Assembly (NCBI RefSeq): GCF_004341035.1
Contig: NZ_SLXK01000002.1
Location: forward strand, 168,488-232,487
Direction: 5' to 3'
Source: Scopulibacillus darangshiensis
Lineage (GTDB): Bacteria > Bacillota > Bacilli > Bacillales > Sporolactobacillaceae
DNA length: 64,000 nt
This document shows, one piece after another, positions 44,957 through 53,600 of the stretch (its first letter is position 1; the number at the start of each line of letters is the position of its first letter). Made by a program: the position numbers and the translations under genes. The notes under the pieces were generated by a model. It was not told the origin of the DNA and did not search any database. It saw only the letters and a list, made by a program, of their open reading frames with translations.

Positions 44957-45277
44957 ATGAAATCAATTGAAACAAATGAAGCTTTTGAACAAGCAATAAA
45001 TAGCTCTGATCCGATTGTAGTCAAATTTGAGGCTGGCTGGTGCCCTGACTGCAAACGCCTCGACATGTTCATCGATGATATTATTAAGGATTATAAATTT
45101 GAATGGTTTGATGTTAACCGTGACAACTTTCCCGAGCTTGCCGAAAAATATGAAGTCATGGGCATCCCAAGCCTGCTAGTATTCCAAAATGGCGAGAAGA
45201 AAGGGCACCTGCACAGCGCCAATGCCAAAACACCCGAAGATGTCCGCGGGTATCTAGATGGTGTTGAAAGTAAATAA
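44957..45277 (+). CDS. thioredoxin-family protein (YdbP-like)
   Basis: 106 aa. Thioredoxin fold with CPDC (Cys29, Cys32) instead of CGPC, and the cis-Pro in MGIPSLLVFQNG. Likely a cytosolic thiol-disulphide reductase, partner unknown. The ATG at 44957 stands 11 nt after AAGGA; the ATG at 44948 abuts that site. Confidence 0.88.
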   Translation: MKSIETNEAFEQAINSSDPIVVKFEAGWCPDCKRLDMFIDDIIKDYKFEWFDVNRDNFPELAEKYEVMGIPSLLVFQNGEKKGHLHSANAKTPEDVRGYLDGVESK

Positions 45278-45289
45278 TCACAAGCCAAA

Positions 45290-45318
45290 AGGAGCTCCCT
45301 TAATCGGGGAGCTTTTTC
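45290..45318 (+). terminator. terminator after the thioredoxin-like gene
   Basis: Stem GAGCTCCC/GGGGAGCT followed by TTTT. Confidence 0.8.
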
Positions 45319-45372
45319 AATTGCCTGGAAAAGTTTAACGTTGCATAAAATGTTTTGGTTGGCATAAAATAA

Positions 45373-45384
45373 GAACATACATTC
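45373..45384. promoter_or_regulatory. degenerate LexA-like box
   Basis: GAACATACATTC differs from the Bacillus core GAAC-N4-GTTC at one base. It lies 27 bp before the yolD-like start, in the promoter region. Confidence 0.4.
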
Positions 45385-45410
45385 CCAAAACATTTAAAGA
45401 AGGTGACGAC

Positions 45411-45746
45411 ATGGTACAGGATCGGGGTTCGATCAAGTGGGTTTCCCTCATGCTTCCAGAGCATGTGAAAATGCTTAGAGATTGGCAGGACGAAGAGGAG
45501 CATCCGCGTGCCGTACAGCCGGCGCTTGATGAGCAAAAGAATGAGGAGCTCAATCTCGCTGTGTATGAGGCCCTCCATCACGATTTAGCTGTCCGTTTCA
45601 CCTATATTGAACACGGCGCTTACAAAGCGCTGAAAGGACAGATTCAAACCATTAACGAAGTAACCCGCCAATTGAAAATCATCGATGCCGCAGATCGAAA
45701 GCACCTGCTGAAAATAGACGCCATTCTTGATATCTCTTTTGATTAA
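45411..45746 (+). CDS. YolD-like protein
   Basis: 111 aa. Family hallmarks are RGSIKWVSLMLPEHVKMLRDW, LDEQKNEELN, and FTYIEHGAYKALKGQI. YolD-like genes usually accompany a Y-family (UvrX/DinB-type) polymerase and are part of the SOS response; no polymerase gene is here, so this one is solitary. Function unknown. Confidence 0.85.
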   Translation: MVQDRGSIKWVSLMLPEHVKMLRDWQDEEEHPRAVQPALDEQKNEELNLAVYEALHHDLAVRFTYIEHGAYKALKGQIQTINEVTRQLKIIDAADRKHLLKIDAILDISFD

Positions 45747-45757
45747 TTAGGATGAGG

Positions 45758-45785
45758 CACCTCCCCTTTAGCGGAGGTGTTTTTA
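45758..45785 (+). terminator. terminator after the YolD-like gene
   Basis: 7-bp stem CACCTCC/GGAGGTG with an 8-nt loop followed by TTTTTAAAT. Confidence 0.8.
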
Positions 45786-45803
45786 AATAAATTTTTTAAC
45801 CCC

Positions 45804-45844
45804 TTGTCTCATTTTTAACATTAGGTTACTATTATAGTGGTAAC
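45804..45844 (+). promoter_or_regulatory. promoter with overlapping inverted repeat
   Basis: TTGTCT (45804-45809), 17 bp, TACTAT (45827-45832). GTTAC (45825-45829) and GTAAC (45840-45844) form an inverted repeat across the -10, as expected for a small repressor such as a MarR- or HxlR-type protein. Confidence 0.5.
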
Positions 45845-45871
45845 TATAAAAAGAGATTTGGAGGTGCTGAC

Positions 45872-47050
45872 TTGAATTTTAGAGTTTACATCCTGGCGAT
45901 TGCCTCCTTTGTGGCAGGGACTGTCGAGCTTATTATCGGCGGTGTTTTAGATCTCGTATCTAATGATTTGCACGTATCCATAAGTGCAGCTGGCCAGCTG
46001 ATCACAGTCTATTCTCTCGTCTTTGCACTGGCTGCACCGACGCTCTTGGCTGTAACATCTAAGTTCGAACGCAAGAAACTTTATATTTGTACATTATTTG
46101 TTTTCCTGATTGGGAATATTCTGGCCGCGGTAAGTCCAACATACACCTGGTTGATGGCAGCAAGGATCCTTACCGCGGCAAGCGGCTCCCTCGTTGTCGT
46201 TCTGTCATTGACAATGGCGGCGGCTGTGACAACACCAGCGTATAGAGGGCGTGCTATTGGGATTATTTTTATGGGAATCAGCGGATCACTGGTATTAGGT
46301 GTGCCAATTGGCATGGTGCTTGGTGCTAACTTTGGCTGGCAGGCTCCTTTTATATTGATCTCCGTCCTTACAGTCATTTCAATCATCGGTGTCTCGTTCT
46401 TTTTATCAAAGATACCGCCAAAACCGGCTGTGCCGTTGGGACAACAGCTGGCAACGCTTAAAAACAAGAAAATCTTAAGCGCACAAATGATTTCCTTTTT
46501 CATGTTGACCGGTCATATGACGCTTTATGCTTACTTTACACCCTATCTGAAAAACGTGATGGGTTTGAACGGCGTATTGGTCAGCTTGTTCTATTTTATC
46601 TTTGGGGTTGCTGCTGTTATGGGCGGCGGGGTTGGCGGCTGGGCCAGTGATAAATTTGGTACGGCCAGAAGCATTTTATCCATCGTCGCATGCTTTGGCG
46701 TTGCATTGGTCCTTCTGCCCCTGACAGCCCAGTCGATTTATATTTTTACGATAGTCATGATTCTTTGGAGCATGTTGAGCTGGGCAATCTCCCCTGCACA
46801 GCAAAATTACCTTATCCAGGCAGCTCCTGAAACATCCGATATCCAGATGGGGCTGAATACAACCGCTATTCACCTCGGCATTGCATTAGGATCGGCGATT
46901 GGCGGCATTGTTGTCGAAAGCTATTCAGTGCATTATAATGCTTGGGTCGGAAGTGCTTTTGTTCTGTTAGCGTTTTTCTGTGCCGTTTTTTCCCTTACAA
47001 GGCCCTCAGCTGCAGAACCCGCCGCTGATCAAGAGCTTCAAGCGAATTGA
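45872..47050 (+). CDS. MFS transporter, DHA1 drug-efflux type
   Basis: 392 aa with TTG start (GGAGG 7 nt upstream). About 12 membrane segments. FVAGTVELIIGGVLDLVSNDL and SAAGQLITVYSLVFALAAPTL resemble the AraJ/YdhP group of sugar and drug exporters. No regulator is adjacent. Substrate unknown. Confidence 0.85.
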   Translation: MNFRVYILAIASFVAGTVELIIGGVLDLVSNDLHVSISAAGQLITVYSLVFALAAPTLLAVTSKFERKKLYICTLFVFLIGNILAAVSPTYTWLMAARILTAASGSLVVVLSLTMAAAVTTPAYRGRAIGIIFMGISGSLVLGVPIGMVLGANFGWQAPFILISVLTVISIIGVSFFLSKIPPKPAVPLGQQLATLKNKKILSAQMISFFMLTGHMTLYAYFTPYLKNVMGLNGVLVSLFYFIFGVAAVMGGGVGGWASDKFGTARSILSIVACFGVALVLLPLTAQSIYIFTIVMILWSMLSWAISPAQQNYLIQAAPETSDIQMGLNTTAIHLGIALGSAIGGIVVESYSVHYNAWVGSAFVLLAFFCAVFSLTRPSAAEPAADQELQAN

Positions 47051-47136
47051 TTTTACCTGCAAACAATGTGTAATATGAGTATTGTTTGATATTCTATTTA
47101 AAATAAATATCAAAAGATCAATGAGGAGGAATATTA

Positions 47137-47844
47137 ATGAGTGTGCATATTGGTGCCAAAAAAGGCGACATAGCTGAAACAATTTTATTGCCAGGTGATC
47201 CGCTCAGGGCAAAATACATTGCGGAAACGTTTTTGGAAGATGTGACATGTTACAATAACGTTCGCGGAATGTTAGGGTTTACTGGAACATATAAGGGTAA
47301 GCGGATCTCCGTGCAAGGTACCGGCATGGGCGTTCCTTCCATTTCAATTTATGTTAATGAATTGATTCGTGAATATGGTGTGAAAAATCTTATCCGGGTC
47401 GGCACCTGCGGGGGCATTCAAGATGATGTGAAAGTCCGTGATGTCATTTTGGCAATGACGTCTTGTACAGACTCCAACTCAAACCGCCAAACGTTTCCCG
47501 GCTTTGACTTCTCACCTTGTGCCAATTTCGATTTGCTGAAAAAAGCTTATGATACTGGAGCGGAAAAAGGCTTGCAAGTTCGTGTCGGCAACGTTCTGAC
47601 ATCAGACGTTTTTTACCGTGACAGCATGGATATCGTCAAGAAACTCGGAAGCTACGGTGTATTAGCGGTTGAGATGGAAACGACAGCCCTATATACTCTT
47701 GCGGCGAAATATGGTGTTAACGCGCTGACCATTCTTACCGTCAGCGACCACATCTTTACCGGCGAAGAAACATCCGCTGAAGAACGTCAGACAACCTTCA
47801 ATGACATGATTGTGATGGCGCTAGAAGCATCAACGAAAAAATAA
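47137..47844 (+). CDS. deoD: purine nucleoside phosphorylase, DeoD type
   Basis: 235 aa, hexameric bacterial class. [41 protein letters not shown] and EMETTALY are present, and SDHI holds the base-specific Asp. Prefers 6-aminopurine nucleosides, complementing PunA at 30472. GGAGG ribosome binding site, strong terminator after. Confidence 0.95.
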   Translation: MSVHIGAKKGDIAETILLPGDPLRAKYIAETFLEDVTCYNNVRGMLGFTGTYKGKRISVQGTGMGVPSISIYVNELIREYGVKNLIRVGTCGGIQDDVKVRDVILAMTSCTDSNSNRQTFPGFDFSPCANFDLLKKAYDTGAEKGLQVRVGNVLTSDVFYRDSMDIVKKLGSYGVLAVEMETTALYTLAAKYGVNALTILTVSDHIFTGEETSAEERQTTFNDMIVMALEASTKK

Positions 47845-47854
47845 TGGCAAACAC

Positions 47855-47885
47855 AAAAGGAACCGCCCACGGCGGTTCCTTTTTT
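47855..47885. terminator. convergent terminator after deoD
   Basis: Perfect 13-bp stem (AAAAGGAACCGCC) with a 3-nt loop and T-runs. It overlaps the last bases of the TrmB-type gene, so it works for both. Confidence 0.9.
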
Positions 47886-48642
47886 AGTATTTAAGCTTCA
47901 TAAGGATTTGCTTAATCTCTTCATCATTCATAAAGAGATCATAATATTTTGATGTTATTGTCGCTAAGGCGACATCATGATAGAAAAATTCGGTGAAAAA
48001 CTTCACGAAGGACGGGGATTTGGTCATCATTGCTTGCCAAGACTGATTTTCGAGCCCGGTAAAAATGATTTCCAGATCATCAATAATGATGAGCTGAAAC
48101 CTCTCTAATGCATCATGTTGTTCATTAGGAATAAGTTTATGACAATTTTTAAGCGAGGTGCTGATCTCCCCTACAACTAATGTTTCAATAAACAACCCTT
48201 CGCTTTCCTTTTCCTCCAGCAGTTGTTGGTATTCAATAAAGTCATCGTTCCATGCCGACAGCCGAATTGATTTTTCCGCATGTTCAATAAGCTGCTTGCA
48301 TTGCGCGCGGATCGATGTATCCACCTTCAAGCTCCAAACCCGGTCATCAGCAAAGGATCTTTTGACTGTCTCGGCTTTTAATTTTTCAATGTCTGACTGA
48401 AACTCTTTAGTTAGCTTCTCAACCACTAGATTCAGCGGCAACGCGGCATACACCTTTTTCTTATCGGATACCGAGTCCATCACCATCCCTTTATCAGTGA
48501 GCCGGGCTAATACCTCGTAGATCTTCGCTTTCGGCACACCCGAATGCCTGACAATCATCGTGGTATCCAACGGTTCGATACTTGATGCCAAAACCTCATA
48601 CACTTGACTTTCATATTGTGAAAAACCAAACTTTTGCAGCAT
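47884..48642 (-). CDS. TrmB-family transcriptional regulator
   Basis: 252 aa. The N-terminal winged helix (FGFSQYESQVYEVL, SGVPKAKIYEVLARLTDKG) and a C-terminal phospholipase D-like sensor part (IRLSAWNDDF) define TrmB regulators. In other organisms these respond to sugars. Neighbours are deoD and YhgE, with no clear target. GGGAGG lies before the ATG. Confidence 0.87.
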   Translation of the reverse strand: MLQKFGFSQYESQVYEVLASSIEPLDTTMIVRHSGVPKAKIYEVLARLTDKGMVMDSVSDKKKVYAALPLNLVVEKLTKEFQSDIEKLKAETVKRSFADDRVWSLKVDTSIRAQCKQLIEHAEKSIRLSAWNDDFIEYQQLLEEKESEGLFIETLVVGEISTSLKNCHKLIPNEQHDALERFQLIIIDDLEIIFTGLENQSWQAMMTKSPSFVKFFTEFFYHDVALATITSKYYDLFMNDEEIKQILMKLKY

Positions 48643-48710
48643 GTTTCCTCCCGCATTGATTTGTTGCTAATCTACTCACATTGTACCATGTTAACAAAGG
48701 ACAGGACATT

Positions 48711-50747
48711 CTAATGGATTAGCCGGCCTTCCCTTACTCTTTTCACAAAATGGCTGCTGAGCCGGTTGATCCCTTTCTTTAAAGCCAGACCAATAACGAG
48801 TGCAATCACAGCAAAAACAAGCATCGCTATTAAATCTCTCTGGACGATATCCCGCAGAATCCCTCCAACCGCTTCCCGCATCAGGCTAATCGCATAGGTA
48901 AATGGCAGAAAGGGACTGATCGCCTGGAAAAATGGCGGAAGAACTTGAATGGGAAAAGTCCCGCCCGAGCCTGAAATCTGGAGGACGAGCAGTACAATTG
49001 CCAAAGCTTTTCCGATATTCCCAAAAACGGAGACAAAAGTATAGACAATAAGCATGAAAACGGCACTGATGAGAAGGCTAAACAGCACAAACCATAATTT
49101 ATCAGCCGCGTACACTTTCAAAATAAAAATATCGCCTAATGTCACAACCGCGGATTGTAATAATGCGATCGTTAGAAAAGTTAAGAACCGGCCAAAATAA
49201 ATATGATAGCTCTTATATCTAAAATCCCCGTCAGGCACCTCAACGGTCATTAGAGAAACAAGCAAGAGGGCACCAACCCACAGTGCCAATGTTGTATAAA
49301 ACGGTGACATAGCTGAGCCATAGTTAGGAATGGGATACAGCTTGTGTTCTTTTAATTTAACCGGGCGGGCGAAAAATTCACTTTCCTCTTTATAGTTGTT
49401 TTTCAATAGGTTAATGACGTCTTGGATATTAGTCTTGGATTCAAAGGTTCTGATCTTATCAGCCAAATCGTTTATCTTAGCCTCGGCAGCAGGCAGGCTT
49501 TGCTTGATCGACAGCAGGTCCTCTTTTCCAATGCTAAGCCCCTTTGCGGCATCATTCAATACCTTTTGGACGTCTGGAATGTTGTTATTACCATTATTAA
49601 GGATTGACCTTGCGTTTTCGGCATCCCGCTTCGCTTTTCCAATTACCTCTTCCACTTTTGGCTTAATATCTTGATCATAGCGATTCAACATATTGGAGAG
49701 AATTCTTTCCGCTTCTTTTGGGCGTTCCTGTTGCAAATCGCTTTTGACTTGTTTTAGATTCCCAATTTCAGCAGAAAAAAGATTCCTGTTACTCAAATGA
49801 TTAAGACGTTCGAACAGGTGAATGAGGCTGTCATCTAAGGGCATGGCCATCTGGATGCGTTGTAACGCCTGTTCTGCTGACGCGGGGTTAAGGCTGGCAT
49901 TTTGAACGGCCGCCGCTGTTTCCCGCAGTGACTCGAGATCTTGCTTAATATTCGGTGACATTTTGTTCATCACTTTATTGCTTTTGTTCAGAACATCATT
50001 AATTTTCTCTGTTAGGCGCTGACCGTCTTTGGCCATTTCTTCTACAATAGGTAGATTGCGTTGCGCCTGATTGACAATGTTTTGTGACTTATTGACATCG
50101 GTAAGTGCTGTGTTAACAGCGTTCTTAATATTGGGGAAACTTTTTTCAAGTCTGAAAATCAACTCTTCGACCTTCTCTATCGTGGGAAGTTCCTTTTCTA
50201 ATTCAATTCCGAGCTCATTAAATAGCTTGAAAATCACGCCATTGGCTGTTTTAACAAAATTCGAACCAACTTCTTCGACAATGCCTGATGCCCCTTTGGA
50301 TGTGATCTTGGGAGCAACGGCATTGATTTTTTCATTGACTGTATAAATGATCTCGGGCTTTGTTGGCTCACCCGTTACAACTGTTCCAATTTTACGGGAG
50401 AAATCCTCTGGGATCACAACGCTAGCATAATAATCACCATGTTTGACGCCTTCGACAGCTTGGCTTTCATTAACAAATGTCCAGCCCATCTTTTTGTTTG
50501 TTTTCAGCGAAGCAACGATTTTCTCTCCGATATTGATCTCTTTGCCGCGAAGCGTTGTTCCTTTATCTTTGTTAACCACGGCAATGGCGATCCCTTGTGT
50601 GTTGCCATAGGGATCCCAAGACGCTTTAATATTAAACCACGCGTAAAGTGAAGGCAGAATGATTAAGCCAATAATGATGACCATAGCCGCCGGGTTCGTT
50701 GTATTCCTCTTAAGATCTTGCTGATATATAGAAAAAATAGCTTTCAT
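48711..50747 (-). CDS. YhgE/Pip-domain membrane protein
   Basis: 678 aa from the ATG at 50747 (GGGGCC site). One N-terminal membrane segment (LIILPSLYAWFNIKASWDPYG), a long extracellular alpha-helical part with repeated Ala/Asn/Lys heptads (about residues 190-470), and five to six C-terminal segments of ABC-2 type. The Pip family includes a phage-infection receptor of Lactococcus and DNA-uptake-unrelated secretion partners. Role here unknown. Confidence 0.87.
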   Translation of the reverse strand: MKAIFSIYQQDLKRNTTNPAAMVIIIGLIILPSLYAWFNIKASWDPYGNTQGIAIAVVNKDKGTTLRGKEINIGEKIVASLKTNKKMGWTFVNESQAVEGVKHGDYYASVVIPEDFSRKIGTVVTGEPTKPEIIYTVNEKINAVAPKITSKGASGIVEEVGSNFVKTANGVIFKLFNELGIELEKELPTIEKVEELIFRLEKSFPNIKNAVNTALTDVNKSQNIVNQAQRNLPIVEEMAKDGQRLTEKINDVLNKSNKVMNKMSPNIKQDLESLRETAAAVQNASLNPASAEQALQRIQMAMPLDDSLIHLFERLNHLSNRNLFSAEIGNLKQVKSDLQQERPKEAERILSNMLNRYDQDIKPKVEEVIGKAKRDAENARSILNNGNNNIPDVQKVLNDAAKGLSIGKEDLLSIKQSLPAAEAKINDLADKIRTFESKTNIQDVINLLKNNYKEESEFFARPVKLKEHKLYPIPNYGSAMSPFYTTLALWVGALLLVSLMTVEVPDGDFRYKSYHIYFGRFLTFLTIALLQSAVVTLGDIFILKVYAADKLWFVLFSLLISAVFMLIVYTFVSVFGNIGKALAIVLLVLQISGSGGTFPIQVLPPFFQAISPFLPFTYAISLMREAVGGILRDIVQRDLIAMLVFAVIALVIGLALKKGINRLSSHFVKRVREGRLIH

Positions 50748-50837
50748 AACAAGGCCCCCCAGCAAAAGACTTATATTCCGGTCAGATGTTTCAGGTTTAT
50801 TATTTTATATTGTCAAGCAAATCATACTGGAAAAGAA

Positions 50838-50875
50838 AAAGCAGCTGGCACCCTTAATGGTGCTAACTGCTTTTC
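50838..50875 (-). terminator. terminator after the AI-2E-family gene
   Basis: AAAAGCAG/CTGCTTTT and GCACC/GGTGC stems with a short internal mismatch, T-rich end on the minus strand. Confidence 0.75.
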
Positions 50876-50877
50876 TT

Positions 50878-51969
50878 TTAATCCGTAATGCCTTTGTTAT
50901 ATCGAAGTCTGATCAGTTTGTACGTCCGCGTGATGATCACCTTTGCGACAGCATAGGTTGGGATTGCAAGGATCATACCGATTATTCCGGCCAGGTTTCC
51001 CGCGACGAGCAAGATAAATATGATTGTAAGCGGGTGGATATCAAGCTTTTTCCCCATGACCTGCGGAGAAATAATATTGCTTTCGATTTGCTGTACAATC
51101 AAAACCCCCACAATCACCCAGAGCGCCATAAGCGGTGACTGAATAAATCCGACGATAACGCCGGGCGCTGTCCCGATAAAGGGGCCGATGAAAGGAATAA
51201 CATTGGTAAACAAAATGGCTAAGGCTAGAATCAAAGGATAGTCAAGGCCGATAATCTGGTACCATATGTAGATGAAGACCCCGTCAAACAGGCTAACAAG
51301 CATTTGCCCCTGTATATAGCCGCTTAATGCCTCATCCATGTCACCCAAGATTAATTTCCCCTCATCCTGGTGTTCTTTAGGAAGAAACCTTAGGATGGAG
51401 CCTGGCAATTTCTCGCCATCCTTTAACATATAAAAAAGAATGAACGGAACGGTCACAATTATAATGACAATGCCTGTGATCGATTGGATAATCGTCAGCA
51501 CATTATTTCCGATTGAGGCGGTGATATTGCCAATCGAATGGGAAAATCGGTTCGTGATATCGGTGTAAGATATCTTATCCAGTTGAAACCGATCAAACAG
51601 GTTGCTGTTTTGAAAGTCCTTAAGCTGCTGGCCAAGATCTTTAATTAATCCGGGCATAGCATTAGCTAAAGCAACAAACTGTTTGTTAATGGCAGGTCCA
51701 ATACCTAGCACAATGACTGTGATAAGACCAATGACAATAAGGTAAAGGAGCAATATTGCAATGATCCGCGGGACTTTTACTTTAACCAATAATCTAACAA
51801 CTGGGCGCAGAATATAATAAAGGACGCCTGCGACTAACACCGGTGCGGCCAATGTCGTGATTAAGATGCCTATAGGCCTGAAAACGAAAGAAATTTTTGA
51901 CCCAATCATAATAACTGTGAAAATAAGCAGAATCCAAACAGCAAATCTAAAATATTTTGATCTCGGCAT
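50878..51969 (-). CDS. AI-2E family transporter
   Basis: 363 aa from the ATG at 51969 (GGGGAGC site). Seven to eight hydrophobic segments; the family hallmark FTNVIPFIGPFIG and SGYIQGQMLVSLFDG are visible. Former UPF0118 family; members export autoinducer-2 or act as Na+/H+ antiporters. Substrate not predictable. Single gene. Confidence 0.88.
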   Translation of the reverse strand: MPRSKYFRFAVWILLIFTVIMIGSKISFVFRPIGILITTLAAPVLVAGVLYYILRPVVRLLVKVKVPRIIAILLLYLIVIGLITVIVLGIGPAINKQFVALANAMPGLIKDLGQQLKDFQNSNLFDRFQLDKISYTDITNRFSHSIGNITASIGNNVLTIIQSITGIVIIIVTVPFILFYMLKDGEKLPGSILRFLPKEHQDEGKLILGDMDEALSGYIQGQMLVSLFDGVFIYIWYQIIGLDYPLILALAILFTNVIPFIGPFIGTAPGVIVGFIQSPLMALWVIVGVLIVQQIESNIISPQVMGKKLDIHPLTIIFILLVAGNLAGIIGMILAIPTYAVAKVIITRTYKLIRLRYNKGITD

Positions 51970-52075
51970 ATAAGCTCCCCTATCTCTCATAAAATCCTAA
52001 TTTTGATTATATAACATATGCGCCTTTTTGACATGCCATTTCTAAATAATTTTACCAGTTTGACATCCTTATGTC

Positions 52076-52242
52076 ATAAAGAAAACTTGGCTTATCGCCA
52101 AACCGTAATGGCGAAAGCCTTAGTTGCGACGCACAGGACGTGCTATTACTGGCGTTGTAACAGGATGTTACGCCTTTAGACAGTGCGCTTATACTTTACT
52201 CCGCTTTTTCGCTTTAGCGAAGTTAAACATTCTTAAAGTGCA
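52076..52242 (+). repeat. dispersed repeat B, copy 3, with 60-bp insertion
   Basis: Begins AAAGAAAACTTGGCTTATC and ends ATTCTTAAAGTGCAAAA like copy 1. Between TTAGTTGC and CTTATACTTTA it holds about 60 extra bases with GCACAGGACGTGC and the hairpin GGCGTTGTAACA/TGTTACGCC, so the element is modular. Confidence 0.75.
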
Positions 52243-52307
52243 AAAAAAAGGAAGGGCCCTTAGCCCCTGAAGGCACTGAAAATCATTCGAATTTTTAAGA
52301 TAACCGT

Positions 52308-52433
52308 ATTGATTTCATAATTACTTTTAAACAGAAAAATAGAGAAGCAAAATGCCAGTTTTTTTTCGTAAAAAAATTTATGTTGTTTCGTTATTATAGG
52401 CGGAAATACACTCGCTTTCCGCGGGCGATTTTG
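52308..52433. repeat. GC-rich repeat A, truncated copy with AT-rich flank
   Basis: TTGATTTCATAATTACTTTT through TTCGTTATTATAGGCGGAAA to CTCGCTTTCCGCGGGCGA parallels 16448-16590, then stops abruptly before the rest of the core. Confidence 0.7.
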
Positions 52434-52480
52434 AAAGCATCGGAACCACCCACTTCAGTTAGATACCTTCGTTATAAATT

Positions 52481-52529
52481 AAAAAATGCAGAAACCCTCA
52501 TTAATTGTGAGTGGTTCTGCATTTTTTTG
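52481..52529. terminator. hairpin terminator in the 52-kb intergenic region
   Basis: AAAAAATGCAGAAACC pairs with GGTTCTGCATTTTTT with few mismatches; T-runs on both sides. Probable end of the ABC operon transcript, which would then include the repeat at 52568. Confidence 0.75.
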
Positions 52530-52567
52530 TCTTTCTTTGAATGACATGCACCGTCGGCAATAAAGTT

Positions 52568-52682
52568 GATTGGAGCGGAAGGTGCGAGACTCCTGCGGGA
52601 CAGGTGAGACCCCGCAGACGCTAGAGCGTCGAGGAGGCTCACCGCCCGCCGCGCGGAAAGCGAGCATCCTGGAGCGTAGATC
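52568..52682. repeat. GC-rich repeat A, full copy, inverted to copy 1
   Basis: GAGCGGAAGGTGCGAGACTC, CTGCGGGACAGGTGAGACC, GAGGAGGCTCACCGCCCGCC and CGCGGAAAGCGAGCATCC in order. Reverse complement of the core at 16556-16676 in outline. Lies after the sugar permease genes; the rest of 51970-52781 shows no gene. Confidence 0.75.
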
Positions 52683-52781
52683 AACGACTCACTTTCTAAG
52701 ATAGCACAAAGATTGTGAAACAGCTTTTTTTAAAGGGACTTTCCCAGTGCCCTCTTAGCCCTTCCCCGTTTTTTATATAAC

Positions 52782-53600
52782 CTATCCTTTTACAGAACCT
52801 GCTAGAAGCCCCCGGATAAAGTATTTTCCCAGCAGGATATAAACTAATAGAGTCGGCAAGGCCGCTAAGATGGCACCGGCCATTTGAATATTCCAATGAA
52901 CCACTTGACTCCCGGCGAGATTCTGGAGTGCAACCATAATCGGCTGCTGATCGGTTGTTGTAATGGTCACAGCAAACAAAAATTCATTCCAGATATTTGT
53001 GAATTGCCAGATTGCCACAACGACAAAGCCTGTAATGGATAAGGGCATGATAATATGGCGATAAATTTTAAGGAATCCGGCCCCGTCCATTTGCGCCGAT
53101 TCAAGCAAAGAATCTGGAATATTAGCATAGAAATTCCGGAACATAAGGGTTGTAACGGGGATACCGTATACGACATGGACAAAAATCAGTCCGGGAATAC
53201 TATTATACAATCCGATAGATCTAAGAAATTGAATCAGCGGGATGAGAATACTCTGATATGGGATGAACATGCCAAATAAAATCATGGTGAAAATCCAATC
53301 TGCTCCTCTGAATTTCCATTTTGACAGAACATAACCGTTTAAAGATCCCAAAAGGGCAGAGATTAGTGTAGCGGGAATCACTAAGTAAAAGGTATTCAAC
53401 AGATTTGGCAGCAATTTGTCAAAAGCCTCAGCATAGCTTTGAAAGTTAAGCGACGAGGGCAATGCCCACATGTGCTCAAGCGAAACATCATCAAACGGTT
53501 TAAGGCTTGTGATGACCATCACGTATGGCGGAATAAGAAAGCAAAGCGACAAGGCGATCAGGATGATATATATCGTGCCGCGTGACACTGCTTTTGCCAT
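52782..53600 (-). CDS. carbohydrate ABC transporter permease, MalG type
   Basis: 272 aa, six membrane segments. The EAA loop reads ESAQMDGAGFLKIYRHIIMPLS and couples to the ATPase. Forms a heterodimer with the permease immediately upstream (one base apart). Last gene of the importer. Confidence 0.93.
   Translation of the reverse strand: MAKAVSRGTIYIILIALSLCFLIPPYVMVITSLKPFDDVSLEHMWALPSSLNFQSYAEAFDKLLPNLLNTFYLVIPATLISALLGSLNGYVLSKWKFRGADWIFTMILFGMFIPYQSILIPLIQFLRSIGLYNSIPGLIFVHVVYGIPVTTLMFRNFYANIPDSLLESAQMDGAGFLKIYRHIIMPLSITGFVVVAIWQFTNIWNEFLFAVTITTTDQQPIMVALQNLAGSQVVHWNIQMAGAILAALPTLLVYILLGKYFIRGLLAGSVKG

Noticed and set aside
52472-52684. Two overlapping open frames on the minus strand
   Set aside because: Both consist of repeat A and a terminator; composition follows the repeat.
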